The position numbers were made by a program, and so were the translations under genes. From Legionella sainthelensi (lineage in GTDB: Bacteria; Pseudomonadota; Gammaproteobacteria; Legionellales; Legionellaceae): a DNA stretch of 64,000 bases. The notes under the pieces were generated by a model. The model saw only the letters and a list, made by a program, of their open reading frames with translations. It was not told where the DNA came from and ran no database searches. How positions within the stretch are numbered: position 1 is the first letter of the stretch; the number at the start of each line of letters is the position of its first letter. Positions 55,573-64,000 of the stretch are shown piece after piece. The DNA lies in contig NZ_LR134388.1 of NCBI RefSeq assembly GCF_900637685.1, forward strand, positions 186,001 to 250,000, written 5' to 3'.

Positions 55573-57540
55573 TTATACCATGGCGTTAACGCGCTCAGGT
55601 AATCGTTCAACAAATTCCTGTGTTGCTGTTTTTTCATCTTTAGAGAGTGCAAATAGTCGATGTTGGTTATATACAGGATTATTTTTCGCATCAGTCAGGA
55701 TGTTTTCGAGTGAATTCCGCTTAGATGCTGTTGCACGAACCATTTCTTTCAACTCATGAAGCGCGTTGTTTTTATCTTTGGCTAATTTAGTACCAATTTT
55801 GATTTGGTTTAAGTGCTTTCGTGAGTATTTTTCAATCAAGAAGGTAGTATGTTCTACTTTCCATTCTTGTGAAGGATGTTTGGCGTCTGTAGGAACTTCT
55901 ACCGTTACATCTTTTTCTATTCCGCGTTGTTTATCCCATGCTCGCGCAAAAGTAAGTACTTCTTTTTTAGTAGAGCCTGAGTTGAATTGACTGGCCAAAT
56001 AATCCCAGCCTGCGGCTAAGGCGTATAAAGGCGATGCTATAATTTTTAGAAGACGAGTTGGGATATCTGTATTAGGCTCATTGTCTGCTTCTCCTGCTAA
56101 ACGCTCTTCCAATAACGATGCGGTTTTTTTAGAGCCCTGAGAAGACTTCTCTTCATGGCCAGCAAAATAGTGTGCATCTTCAAAACCCTCACTAATAATT
56201 CCTACTAGCGCGGATACAATTTGCGGTACGCCAGGCATGCGATCTGATGTTACGGCAATGCTGACTAGATGACCTAAAAAGAGCAGAATTCGTAGTGGGG
56301 TAAGGGTTAGTTTTAAAAGGAGGCGAAATGGATTTAAAATCTGAAACCAATTTTCTGTATCCCGGACATGAGACAGGTTTTCAATGACTGATTCATAAAC
56401 ACTACGAAATATATTTTTATTCGAACGAGTCGCCTCATCCACCATTTCTAGAGATTCAGCGGTATTTTGGATGTTAAAGAATATAGCGGACAATCCCGTA
56501 ATAATCGGATTAATCACGCCCATAATAAAGCTAGGCATCTTTTTCATCCATTCAAATAATGGACGTGCATTTGTTGCAATAGTCCACCAAGTCCCTGCAG
56601 TACAAATCGTAAGTGCAACTGCTAAACCAGCCAAAAATAAGGCCATAGATGCCATAAACACATTACGAACTGTTAAGCCTTGGCTCAAATCATCACGAAG
56701 TTTTTGATACCATTTATTCAAGGTATCGTTGTTAATCAGATCGGTGATGGTGTTATAGGTCAACATGCCATATGCAGCTCCGGCAATGACCGACATGGGA
56801 ATGATTATAAATGGCCATAACGCAAAAGGAATAGCGGCAAAAAAAGGAATCACGCTAAATGCTTCAACGATGAGGTAGGTACTGCCTAAACCCATAAAGG
56901 AGGCAGCAAGAGCACTAAAGCCTTTGACATAGTTAAACGTAGATTGGCGCTTTTCCAAGCGAGCTTGCCATTCGCTTTGCCCCTGTTCTGCAAGCCATTC
57001 TCTTAGCTCAAGTACATATCCAGAAGGCTTTTCTTTATCTGGGGCATTTCTAGGGGCGAAAAGTTGTAGCGCAAACCATTTTTCCATGTCTGCAAGAGTT
57101 TTTTCGATTTGTTTTTTTTGCTTTTGGCTTTCCTTATCTAGTTGTTTCTGATGAAACAGATTAAGCAGTTGCAGCTGTTTTTCATAATCCTTGAAAAACT
57201 TAGGGCAATGCGGATCATCGGTATTCTCGGGGAAATTTTTTAATAGATACTCCTTAGCCAGATGATTTTCTAAGTAATTACTTTTAAATAATTTTTTAAA
57301 GGCACCTTTAATATTTTGTAAATAAATTTCCCCTTCATAAGCGACCGAAAGGCCAAAAGTGGCAAATGCTAATGACAAGGCGGGAATCAATGCATACATG
57401 CCACCAAAACTTAAAAAGCCAAGGATTAAACTAGCGCCTGTTGTCAGAAGCGTTAGAAGCAGATAATAGGGAATTTTTTTTATAGGAAAATTTTTTTTAT
57501 TGATTGCCATATATTTGCTCATTGAGTAGATTAGGGTCAT
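55573..57540 (-). CDS. mavN: MavN/IroT-like multi-pass membrane effector (vacuolar iron acquisition)
   Basis: A protein of about 655 residues with some eight hydrophobic segments: two near residues 25-70, two near 205-260, two near 300-330, and others near 340-365 and 405-430. No classical signal peptide is seen. In L. pneumophila the Dot/Icm effector MavN (IroT, lpg2815) is a Fur-regulated membrane protein of this size and topology that imports iron across the vacuole membrane, and it neighbours lapA (lpg2814). Here the gene diverges from a lapA-like gene across a Fur-like box, so the assignment rests on size, topology, synteny and regulation. I start at ATG 57540, with AGGA seven bases upstream. 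Confidence 0.75.
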   Translation of the reverse strand: MTLIYSMSKYMAINKKNFPIKKIPYYLLLTLLTTGASLILGFLSFGGMYALIPALSLAFATFGLSVAYEGEIYLQNIKGAFKKLFKSNYLENHLAKEYLLKNFPENTDDPHCPKFFKDYEKQLQLLNLFHQKQLDKESQKQKKQIEKTLADMEKWFALQLFAPRNAPDKEKPSGYVLELREWLAEQGQSEWQARLEKRQSTFNYVKGFSALAASFMGLGSTYLIVEAFSVIPFFAAIPFALWPFIIIPMSVIAGAAYGMLTYNTITDLINNDTLNKWYQKLRDDLSQGLTVRNVFMASMALFLAGLAVALTICTAGTWWTIATNARPLFEWMKKMPSFIMGVINPIITGLSAIFFNIQNTAESLEMVDEATRSNKNIFRSVYESVIENLSHVRDTENWFQILNPFRLLLKLTLTPLRILLFLGHLVSIAVTSDRMPGVPQIVSALVGIISEGFEDAHYFAGHEEKSSQGSKKTASLLEERLAGEADNEPNTDIPTRLLKIIASPLYALAAGWDYLASQFNSGSTKKEVLTFARAWDKQRGIEKDVTVEVPTDAKHPSQEWKVEHTTFLIEKYSRKHLNQIKIGTKLAKDKNNALHELKEMVRATASKRNSLENILTDAKNNPVYNQHRLFALSKDEKTATQEFVERLPERVNAMV

Positions 57541-57555
57541 CACTTTATCCTAAAT

Positions 57556-57574
57556 GAAAATGATTATCAATAGC
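57556..57574. promoter_or_regulatory. Putative Fur box between mavN and lapA
   Basis: GAAAATGATTATCAATAGC matches the 19-bp Fur consensus GATAATGATAATCATTATC at 15 of 19 positions. It lies 16 bases upstream of the mavN start and 143 bases upstream of lapA. Being so near the mavN start, it should overlap that gene's promoter or leader, predicting repression in iron-replete cells. Confidence 0.65.
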
Positions 57575-57716
57575 ATATAGAACAAAAAAAGAACATGTGC
57601 TCATTGTTTGTTGTAACGCCACTTTAATTAAGCAGTAGATCCCATTGTAGAATTTAGGTAAAGTAAATGGCCACGAGTTAATCTCGTTTAAAAATTAATT
57701 TAATCTAGGAGTTTAA

Positions 57717-58910
57717 ATGCGTTTGAATCAATGGATGACCTATATCGCAGCGGGTTCGATGTTTGCGAGTGCGAATGTTTTAGCAGCGAATGCTATTCAT
57801 GAGCAAGTGCAAGTACCTCAATGTCTTGCAGCAAAAATTGCTACACCCTATGAGGTTTTGGCAGAAAATAAGGATTTTAAAATCATTGATATTTCCACGA
57901 CTGATTTGGATGCTTTAAGTCATTTGGCGGATCAAGTCAATTGTGGACGATTTGTCAATGTGACTCATAAAATTCAAGGTGCGCAAACTGCAGTAAAAAA
58001 ACAATCCGCACAAGGTCTGTTACAACAAAAGACAATTAAGACAAAACATCTAAGTGATATTGCTTATGAAATTAAACATCAAAAAGAAGTTAATCACGAA
58101 TTAGAAAAGATAGTCCCTGATAATATTTGGCATACCCTATCCCAATTAACCGCAATGCATAATCGTTCTGCAACTAAAGAAACCGGGGTATTCGCCGCTC
58201 ACTGGTTAGAAGACAAGTTTAACAGAATGGTTATTGAAAGTGGTCGTACTGATACTGAAACTTTCTTTGTAGAAACAGGCCGATACAAACAACCCTCCTT
58301 GGTGACGGTTATTGGTAAAGACATTAAAGCACCTGCGGTAGTGATTGGGGCACATATGGACACGCTTGATGGACGTATGCCAGGGGCTGGTGATGATGGT
58401 AGCGGCTCCTCATCGAATATGGAAATGGCACGCGTATTATTAAATTCTAAACTAGAGTTTAAGCGCCCCATTTATATCATTTGGTACGCTGCAGAAGAAC
58501 GCGGTTTAGTAGGCTCTCAGTATGTGGTTAAGCATTTTAGATCAAAATCTATCCCGGTAAAAGCAGCAATCCAATTTGATATGACTGGTTATCGCGTAGA
58601 TCCTAAAGATCCTACTATGTGGGTATTTACTGATTATACAGATGAGAAATTAAGTAACTTTGTTGCTCAATTAATTAAGACTTATGTACATGTTCCGGTT
58701 GATTATTCAGAGTGTGGCTATGGTTGTAGTGATCATGCTTCATGGGATGATATAGGGGTTCCAGCAGCATTCCCTTGTGAATCTAATTTTGAAGATCATA
58801 ATCCTTACATTCATTCTTCTGCTGACACCATGGAAAAATTAAGCCTAGAACACATGACTAATTTTTCTAAATTGGCTTTAGCTTTTGCTATTGAAATGGC
58901 CTCAGAGTAA
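57717..58910 (+). CDS. lapA: Secreted M28 zinc aminopeptidase, LapA-like
   Basis: A 397-residue metallopeptidase. A signal peptide spans residues 1-23 (…SANVLA, then AN). The M28 zinc ligands can be read: His213 (GAHMD), Asp226 (GAGDDGS), catalytic Glu260/Glu261 (AAEERG), Asp288 (FDMTGY) and His366 (IHSSAD), plus CSDHASW. Legionella secretes LapA and LapB aminopeptidases by type II secretion; adjacency to the mavN-like gene favours LapA. AGGAG precedes the ATG. A strong terminator follows. It supplies amino acids by trimming peptides outside the cell. Confidence 0.87.
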   Translation: MRLNQWMTYIAAGSMFASANVLAANAIHEQVQVPQCLAAKIATPYEVLAENKDFKIIDISTTDLDALSHLADQVNCGRFVNVTHKIQGAQTAVKKQSAQGLLQQKTIKTKHLSDIAYEIKHQKEVNHELEKIVPDNIWHTLSQLTAMHNRSATKETGVFAAHWLEDKFNRMVIESGRTDTETFFVETGRYKQPSLVTVIGKDIKAPAVVIGAHMDTLDGRMPGAGDDGSGSSSNMEMARVLLNSKLEFKRPIYIIWYAAEERGLVGSQYVVKHFRSKSIPVKAAIQFDMTGYRVDPKDPTMWVFTDYTDEKLSNFVAQLIKTYVHVPVDYSECGYGCSDHASWDDIGVPAAFPCESNFEDHNPYIHSSADTMEKLSLEHMTNFSKLALAFAIEMASE

Positions 58911-58916
58911 TTGTCA

Positions 58917-58945
58917 ATGCCCCTTAAGTGGGGCATTTTTATTTT
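58917..58945 (+). terminator. Intrinsic terminator after lapA
   Basis: ATGCCCC (58917-58923), a six-base loop, GGGGCAT (58930-58936), then a T-rich tail. It starts eight bases after the lapA stop. The convergent spoVR gene ends nearby, but no T run is present on its side. Confidence 0.85.
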
Positions 58946-58990
58946 CTGCCGTTTTAAGATTTAAGAATTGTTCCACGCGATGCTAAAGCA

Positions 58991-60502
58991 TTAAGTATTC
59001 GGTAGCGGTTTAGGGGGGCAATGGTATTCTTGAGTAATTTCATTTTCAGAATTTGCTGCTTGCAACACTATGGGGAATTTCCACAAGGAATAAAGATGTT
59101 TGAGCACATCTGTGGTTGTATTACCCAAGGGAACTCGATTGTGTTGTGCATATCTTAAAGTCATGGAACGGTCACCTTGTAAATCAATGGAATAAACTTG
59201 GATGTCTGGTTCAAAATATCCTAAATTATATTGTCTTGATAAGGCTTCTCTTATTTTCTGATATCCTGATTCATTGTGTATGGCATTGACGTAAAGATCT
59301 GGACTGCGATCGTCATCAACAATATGGAATAATTTTAAGTCGCGAATCAATTTAGGTGATAAATATTGGGCAATAAAACTTTCATCTTTATAATTACGCA
59401 TGGCTGTATCTAAACTAGTTAACCAGTTCGTATTTGCTAAATAAGGAAACCAGCGTTTATCTTCTTCAGTAGGACTTTCACAGATTCGTTTGATGTCTTG
59501 CATCATATGGTATCCCAATGTATAGGGATTAATGCCGCTGTAATAGGGGCTATTGTAAGGGGGTTGCATGATGACATTAGTATGGCTTTGTAATATTTCC
59601 AACATAAATTCGTCAGTAACCAAGCCTTCATCATACAATGCATGTAAAATCGTATAATGCCAAAAACAGGCCCATCCTTCATTCATGACTTTAGTTTGGC
59701 CTTGGGGATAAAAATATTGCGCCATTTTGCGGACTATACGTACAATTTCTCGTTGCCAGGGCTCTAATAGGGGGGCATTTTTCTCGATAAAATATAAAAT
59801 ATTTTCTTGAGGCTCCTCTGGGAAACTCTTTTTCTGAGACTGACTTACCACTTGCTTGTTGTGTGGGATTGTTCGCCATAATTCATTTACTTGAGATTGC
59901 ATGTATATTTCGCGGTTTTGTTGCCTAATCTTTTCTTCTTGCATGGATAATGGGGCAGGGTGTTTATAACGATCCACTCCATAATTCATCAGGGCATGGC
60001 ATGCATCAAGTATTGCTTCAACCTCATTAATACCGTAGTGCTCTTCACAATCGCTGATGTATTTTTTGGCAAATACTAAATAATCAATGATAGCATCGGC
60101 TGAGGTCCACATCTTAAATAAATAATTATTTTTAAAAAATGAATTATGGCCATAGCATGCATGAGCAATAACTAAGGCTTGCATAGGCATAGAATTTTCT
60201 TCCATAAGATAGGAAATGCAGGGATTAGAGTTAATCACTAATTCATAAGCTAAACCCATCTGTCCACGTTTATAGCTTTTTTCAACACTTACAAAATGTT
60301 TGCCAAATGACCAGTGATGATAGCCTATAGGCATACCTACGGATGCGTAGGCATCCATCATTTGCTCAGCAGAAATGACCTCTATTTGGTTAGGATAAGT
60401 ATCAAGCTTAAAGTCTTTGGCAATACGTGCGATTTCACGATCATAATCCTGGATTAATTCAAAGGTCCATTCTGCGCCTGTAGATAATGGTTTCTTTCTC
60501 AT
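58991..60502 (-). CDS. SpoVR/YcgB family protein
   Basis: A 503-residue cytoplasmic protein of the SpoVR family, of unclear biochemical role, which in many proteobacteria is co-conserved with PrkA (YeaG) and YeaH in a stress- and stationary-phase module. Typical segments are MPIGYHHWSFGKHF, CISYLMEENSMPMQALVIAHACYGHNSFFKNN, NEGWACFWHYTI and GINPYTLGYHMMQDIKRI. The start overlaps the YeaH stop by four bases (ATGA). It is the last of three minus-strand genes and converges on lapA. Confidence 0.93.
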   Translation of the reverse strand: MRKKPLSTGAEWTFELIQDYDREIARIAKDFKLDTYPNQIEVISAEQMMDAYASVGMPIGYHHWSFGKHFVSVEKSYKRGQMGLAYELVINSNPCISYLMEENSMPMQALVIAHACYGHNSFFKNNYLFKMWTSADAIIDYLVFAKKYISDCEEHYGINEVEAILDACHALMNYGVDRYKHPAPLSMQEEKIRQQNREIYMQSQVNELWRTIPHNKQVVSQSQKKSFPEEPQENILYFIEKNAPLLEPWQREIVRIVRKMAQYFYPQGQTKVMNEGWACFWHYTILHALYDEGLVTDEFMLEILQSHTNVIMQPPYNSPYYSGINPYTLGYHMMQDIKRICESPTEEDKRWFPYLANTNWLTSLDTAMRNYKDESFIAQYLSPKLIRDLKLFHIVDDDRSPDLYVNAIHNESGYQKIREALSRQYNLGYFEPDIQVYSIDLQGDRSMTLRYAQHNRVPLGNTTTDVLKHLYSLWKFPIVLQAANSENEITQEYHCPPKPLPNT

Positions 60503-61767
60503 ACAGTTTTCCTTTTAAATAGCTCATGAAACACAGGATATATATCTGCTACCGTATCAATATTTTCCATGGCAAAATTGGGATAGCTCTCTTTAACCAG
60601 CTGATAAACCTCCCATAAACTTTGATGATGGCGTGGCATGATTTCAATGTAAGCAAAATATTGCAATAAAGGCATAATCTTATCTTGAAGTAACTCTTGG
60701 CAATAAGGTGAGTCAGCATTCCAATTATCACCATCTGATGCTTGAGCGACGTAAATATTCCAAGATTCAGGTGGATAGCGTGCTTCAATAATTGTACTTA
60801 ACAGTTCCAATGCACTGGAGACTACAGTCCCTCCTGTTTCTCGAGAATAAAAGAACTCTTCTTCATTGACCTCTTTGGCTGAGGTGTGGTGTCGGATAAA
60901 CACTAATTCAATTTTTTCATAATTCTTAGTGAGAAACATATAAAGCAAGATAAAAAAACGTTTTGCAATGTCTTTTTTAGCCTCATCCATTGATCCAGAT
61001 ACATCCATAACACAGAACATAACCGCTTGCGTAGAAGGAGAAGGTATGCGGATACGATAATTATAGCGAAGATCAATAGTGTCTATGAACGGGACGGTTT
61101 GGATTTTCTTTTTCAAAAATTCAATTCTTTTTTCTAATTTTTTTATTTCATCTGTATCTAGAACAGGTTGTGCTTGCAGCTTCTCCAATTCTTCGACAGC
61201 ACTTTTTAATTGTCTTTTATAGGGTGATGCTAAGGCTACTCTTCGTCCTGTTGCTTGTTTCATGGAACGAAGAACATTAATATTGTTAGGGATGCCACTG
61301 GTTGTTACTCCAGCACGTACGGTTTTGAATGTACTAATTTGTGCGAGTTCTTTTTTAACCAAATCAGGTAACTCAAGATCTTCAAAATACAAATCAAGAA
61401 ACTCTTCTCGTGATAATTCAAAAACAAAATTATCTTCGCCTTCGCCACTATCACTCGCACTAGAACTATCGCCACCTCCACCAGAGCTACCGCTAGGTCT
61501 TTTTATTCTATCGCCCGCTATAAAGTTGTCATTACCGGGCAATACGCGCTCTATGTGTCCACCCTGGCCTCGGCGAAACATGGGCTCAGAAATGTCTTTT
61601 GCTGGAATCGTAATTTGTTCACCTTGGTCAATTTCAGTAATACTACGTTTTCCAACAGCATCGGAGACAGCACGTTTGATCTGATTTTTATAACGACGAA
61701 GGAAACGTTGACGATTCACCGTGCTTTTTTTCCCTGCGTTTTGTCGTCTATCAATCAATTGCGACAT
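60499..61767 (-). CDS. yeaH: YeaH/YhbH family protein (DUF444)
   Basis: A 422-residue protein. A basic N-terminus (IDRRQNAGKKSTVNRQRFLRR) and a glycine/serine-rich linker (RPSGSSGGGGDSSSASDSGEG) lead to a von Willebrand A-like domain with the MIDAS-type motif VMDVSGSMDEAKKDIAKRFF, then HHTSAKEVNEEEFFYSRETGGT. The family works with the kinase PrkA. It lies between prkA and spoVR on the minus strand, 124 bases after prkA, with a four-base overlap into spoVR. Confidence 0.93.
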   Translation of the reverse strand: MSQLIDRRQNAGKKSTVNRQRFLRRYKNQIKRAVSDAVGKRSITEIDQGEQITIPAKDISEPMFRRGQGGHIERVLPGNDNFIAGDRIKRPSGSSGGGGDSSSASDSGEGEDNFVFELSREEFLDLYFEDLELPDLVKKELAQISTFKTVRAGVTTSGIPNNINVLRSMKQATGRRVALASPYKRQLKSAVEELEKLQAQPVLDTDEIKKLEKRIEFLKKKIQTVPFIDTIDLRYNYRIRIPSPSTQAVMFCVMDVSGSMDEAKKDIAKRFFILLYMFLTKNYEKIELVFIRHHTSAKEVNEEEFFYSRETGGTVVSSALELLSTIIEARYPPESWNIYVAQASDGDNWNADSPYCQELLQDKIMPLLQYFAYIEIMPRHHQSLWEVYQLVKESYPNFAMENIDTVADIYPVFHELFKRKTV

Positions 61768-61891
61768 AATTTATCCCCATACAAAATCATTTTTGGTGAA
61801 TATTTGTAGCTTTAGTGAAGCACAATTATAGCCTCGGAAGCCAAACAGTTTTGAGTCCATCCTGGCTCCCTTCGCAGATGAGAGGTTTTAA

Positions 61892-63822
61892 TTATTGTGA
61901 CTTCCGTACTCGCAAATACCATTCACAAAGCAAGCGTACTTGTTTGCGTGTATACCCTTTATCTATCATTCGCGAAATGAATTCCTCATGTTTTTTCTTA
62001 TCATCCTCTGAGGCTTTAGCATTGAAGGAGATAACTGGCAATAAGTCTTCGGTATTGGTAAACATTTTTTTCTCAATAACGGTTCTTAATTTTTCATAAC
62101 TGTTCCAAACAGGATTCTTGCCTCGATTATTTGCACGAGCACGTAACACAAAATTCACTACCTCATTACGAAAATCTTTTGGATTTGATATACCTGCTGG
62201 CTTTTCAATTTTTTCCAATTCTTGATTCAATAAAGCCCGATCAAAAATTTCACCGGTATCTGGATCACGATAGTCCTGATCTTGTATCCAGAAATCAGCA
62301 TAAGTGATGTAGCGATCGAAGATATTTTGTCCGTACTCAGAGTATGATTCCAGATAAGCTGTTTGAATTTCTTTACCTATGAATTCAACATACTTAGGAG
62401 CAAGATACTCTTTGATGAAGCCTAAGTAAGATTCTTGTATTTCTTGGGGGAGCTGTTCTTGTTCAATTTGGCGCTCTAACACATACATTAAATGTACTGG
62501 GTTTGCTGCGACTTCGCTATGATCAAAATTAAATACTTTTGACAGTATTTTGAACGCAAAACGAGTAGAGACACCGCTCATTCCTTCATCAACACCGGCA
62601 AAATCACGATATTCCTGGTATGATTTGGCTTTTGGATCAGTATCTTTTAAACTTTCTCCATTGTATACACGCATCTTAGAGTAAATACTTGAGTTTTGTG
62701 GCTCTTTTAAACGTGTTAAGACGGAAAATTGGGCTAACATATCCAACGTACCTGGCGCACAATGAGCTTGTGTTAATGAGCTGTTATCAATAAGTTTTTG
62801 ATAAATCTTATTTTCTTCAGAAATACGCAGACAATAAGGCACTTTGACAATATTGATGCGATCAATAAATGCTTCATTATTTTATTGTTTCTAAATGTTT
62901 GCCACTCTGACTCATTGGAGTGAGCTAAAATAATTCCTTCAAAGGGTATGGAAGATAAACCTTCAGTTGGATTGTAATTGCCTTCTTGAGTTGCTGTTAA
63001 TAAAGGATGCAACACTTTAATAGGTGCTTTAAACATTTCCACAAATTCTAAAAGACCACGGTTGGCTCGGCATAGCCCTCCGGAAAAACTATAAGCATCT
63101 GGATCATCTTGGGAAAATTCTTCTAATTTACGAATGTCAACTTTACCTACCAGTGAGGAGATATCCTGATTGTTTTCATCTCCAGGTTCTGTCTTGGCGA
63201 TTGCAATTTGTTTGAGTCGGGAAGGTTTTACTTTAATCACTCTGAATTTGCTGATGTCTCCATTGAATTCATGCAGTCTTTTTACAGCCCAGGGGGACAT
63301 GAGGTAGCGTAAATAGCGGGAAGGGATGCCAAAACGTTCTCGCAATAATTCTGCATCTTCTGTTGGATTAAATAAAGAAAGCGGAGACTCAAATACAGGC
63401 GAACCTTTAATGGCATAAAAGGGAACTTTTTCCATCAAGTCTTTTAATTTTTCAGCAATTGAAGATTTACCACCTCCAACAGGTCCCAAAAGGTAAAGGA
63501 CTTGCTTTGTTTCTTCCAATCCTTGCGCTGCGTGTTTTAAAAAGCCGACAATTTGTTCAATTGGTTCTTCCATGCCGTAAAAATCTTGGAACACGTGATA
63601 CCGCGGAATCACTTTATTAGAGAAAATTCTTGATAACACAGGATCATGACGCGTATCGATCATTTCTGGCTCCCCTATCGCCATTAATAATCGTTCCGCT
63701 GGATTGGCATAAGCAGAAGGGTCATTCTTACACAATTCCAGGTATTCTTCCAAACTTAATTCTTCTTCTTTATTATCAACAAAACGTTTGGTATATCCGG
63801 TTAAAAAGTCTTGAGTATTCAT
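61892..63822 (-). pseudogene. prkA: PrkA (YeaG) serine protein kinase, split by a frameshift
   Basis: The first frame (ATG 63822, site AAGGGGATGG) gives MNTQDFLTGYTKRFVDNKEE, the AAA+ Walker A LLGPVGGGKSSIAEKL and ANRGLLEFVEMFKAP, and goes out of register after FRNN. The second frame supplies PYCLRISEENKIYQKLID and the C-terminal kinase-like domain to a stop at 61892. At 62880-62883 the run of four T (four A in coding sense) should be five, restoring FRNNKNNEAFIDRINIVKVPY, the strongly conserved family sequence. The repaired length is about 643 residues. PrkA works with YeaH and SpoVR in starvation and stress responses. True loss versus base-call error cannot be decided here. Confidence 0.9.
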
Positions 63823-64000
63823 GTGCCATCCCCTTATACATATCCTTGTGAAGGATATAAACATATGTTTCTTTACATTTAATACTTCTCACGGATAAAA
63901 GCAATAAATGTTTTTAGTTAACTTCTCACTCTTTATAATGTTTGATCTAAGAAGCTACCCCTTTATAATTATTATAGGCTAAACTAAGTAAATTTTTATA

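Noticed and set aside
1..64000. CRISPR arrays, complete insertion sequences, rRNA or tRNA genes
   Set aside because: No direct-repeat arrays, transposase frames or RNA gene signatures were seen on either strand by reading.

Overview
The window looks like a chromosomal segment of a Legionella species other than L. pneumophila. The DNA is AT-rich. Ordinary gammaproteobacterial housekeeping genes are mixed with Legionella-type virulence genes: a PlaC-like GDSL acyltransferase/phospholipase, a LapA-like secreted aminopeptidase facing a MavN/IroT-like membrane protein across a Fur-box-like site, ankyrin-repeat genes, and large proteins with eukaryotic-like domains. The species cannot be fixed from sequence reading alone.

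Layout. 1-12.5 kb is housekeeping: a partial PIN/PhoH-like gene, bcp, smpB, trhO, then plaC, glmS, tex, yciA, a conserved hypothetical, ribE and a ClC-type transporter. 12.6-34.2 kb is a surface-polysaccharide region. It holds UDP-N-acetyl-L-fucosamine genes (fnlC at one end; a WbuB-like transferase, an RmlD-like reductase and fnlA at the other), a minus-strand gtr-type cluster (GtrB, GtrA, methyltransferase, GT-C membrane protein), a hexapeptide acetyltransferase with WecE and a WzxE-type flippase, two membrane acyltransferases, a GNAT, a polysaccharide deacetylase, two more glycosyltransferases and a Wzy-like polymerase. Together these could make, modify, flip and polymerise an O-antigen-like glycan containing amino-deoxy sugars. 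34.4-43.4 kb holds a geranylgeranyl-reductase-family flavoprotein, type 2 IPP isomerase, a frameshifted FMN reductase, cspA, an MFS exporter, rep and hslO. 43.6-47.8 kb is accessory: an unrecognised 722-residue protein, a short ankyrin protein, a caleosin-like protein and a conserved hypothetical. 48-52.5 kb is typA, nadK, recN. 52.7-57.5 kb carries a RasGEF-like protein, a decayed ankyrin gene and mavN. 57.7-63.8 kb carries lapA and the minus-strand prkA-yeaH-spoVR (ycgB) cluster.

Most notable points: (1) a caleosin/peroxygenase-like protein at 46280-47071, retaining the putative haem histidines but with a degraded EF-hand; (2) a RasGEF-like N-terminal domain in the 768-residue protein at 52670; (3) the Fur-like site between mavN and lapA; (4) four genes (prkA, fnlA, the FMN reductase and the hypothetical at 8960) each broken by an apparent single-base loss in a homopolymer run, which points to sequencing or assembly error more than to real decay; (5) a 48-bp perfect palindrome after hslO and two families of decayed dispersed palindromic repeats. 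No tRNA, rRNA, CRISPR array or intact insertion sequence was found. All assignments come from reading motifs and remembered families, without database searches.
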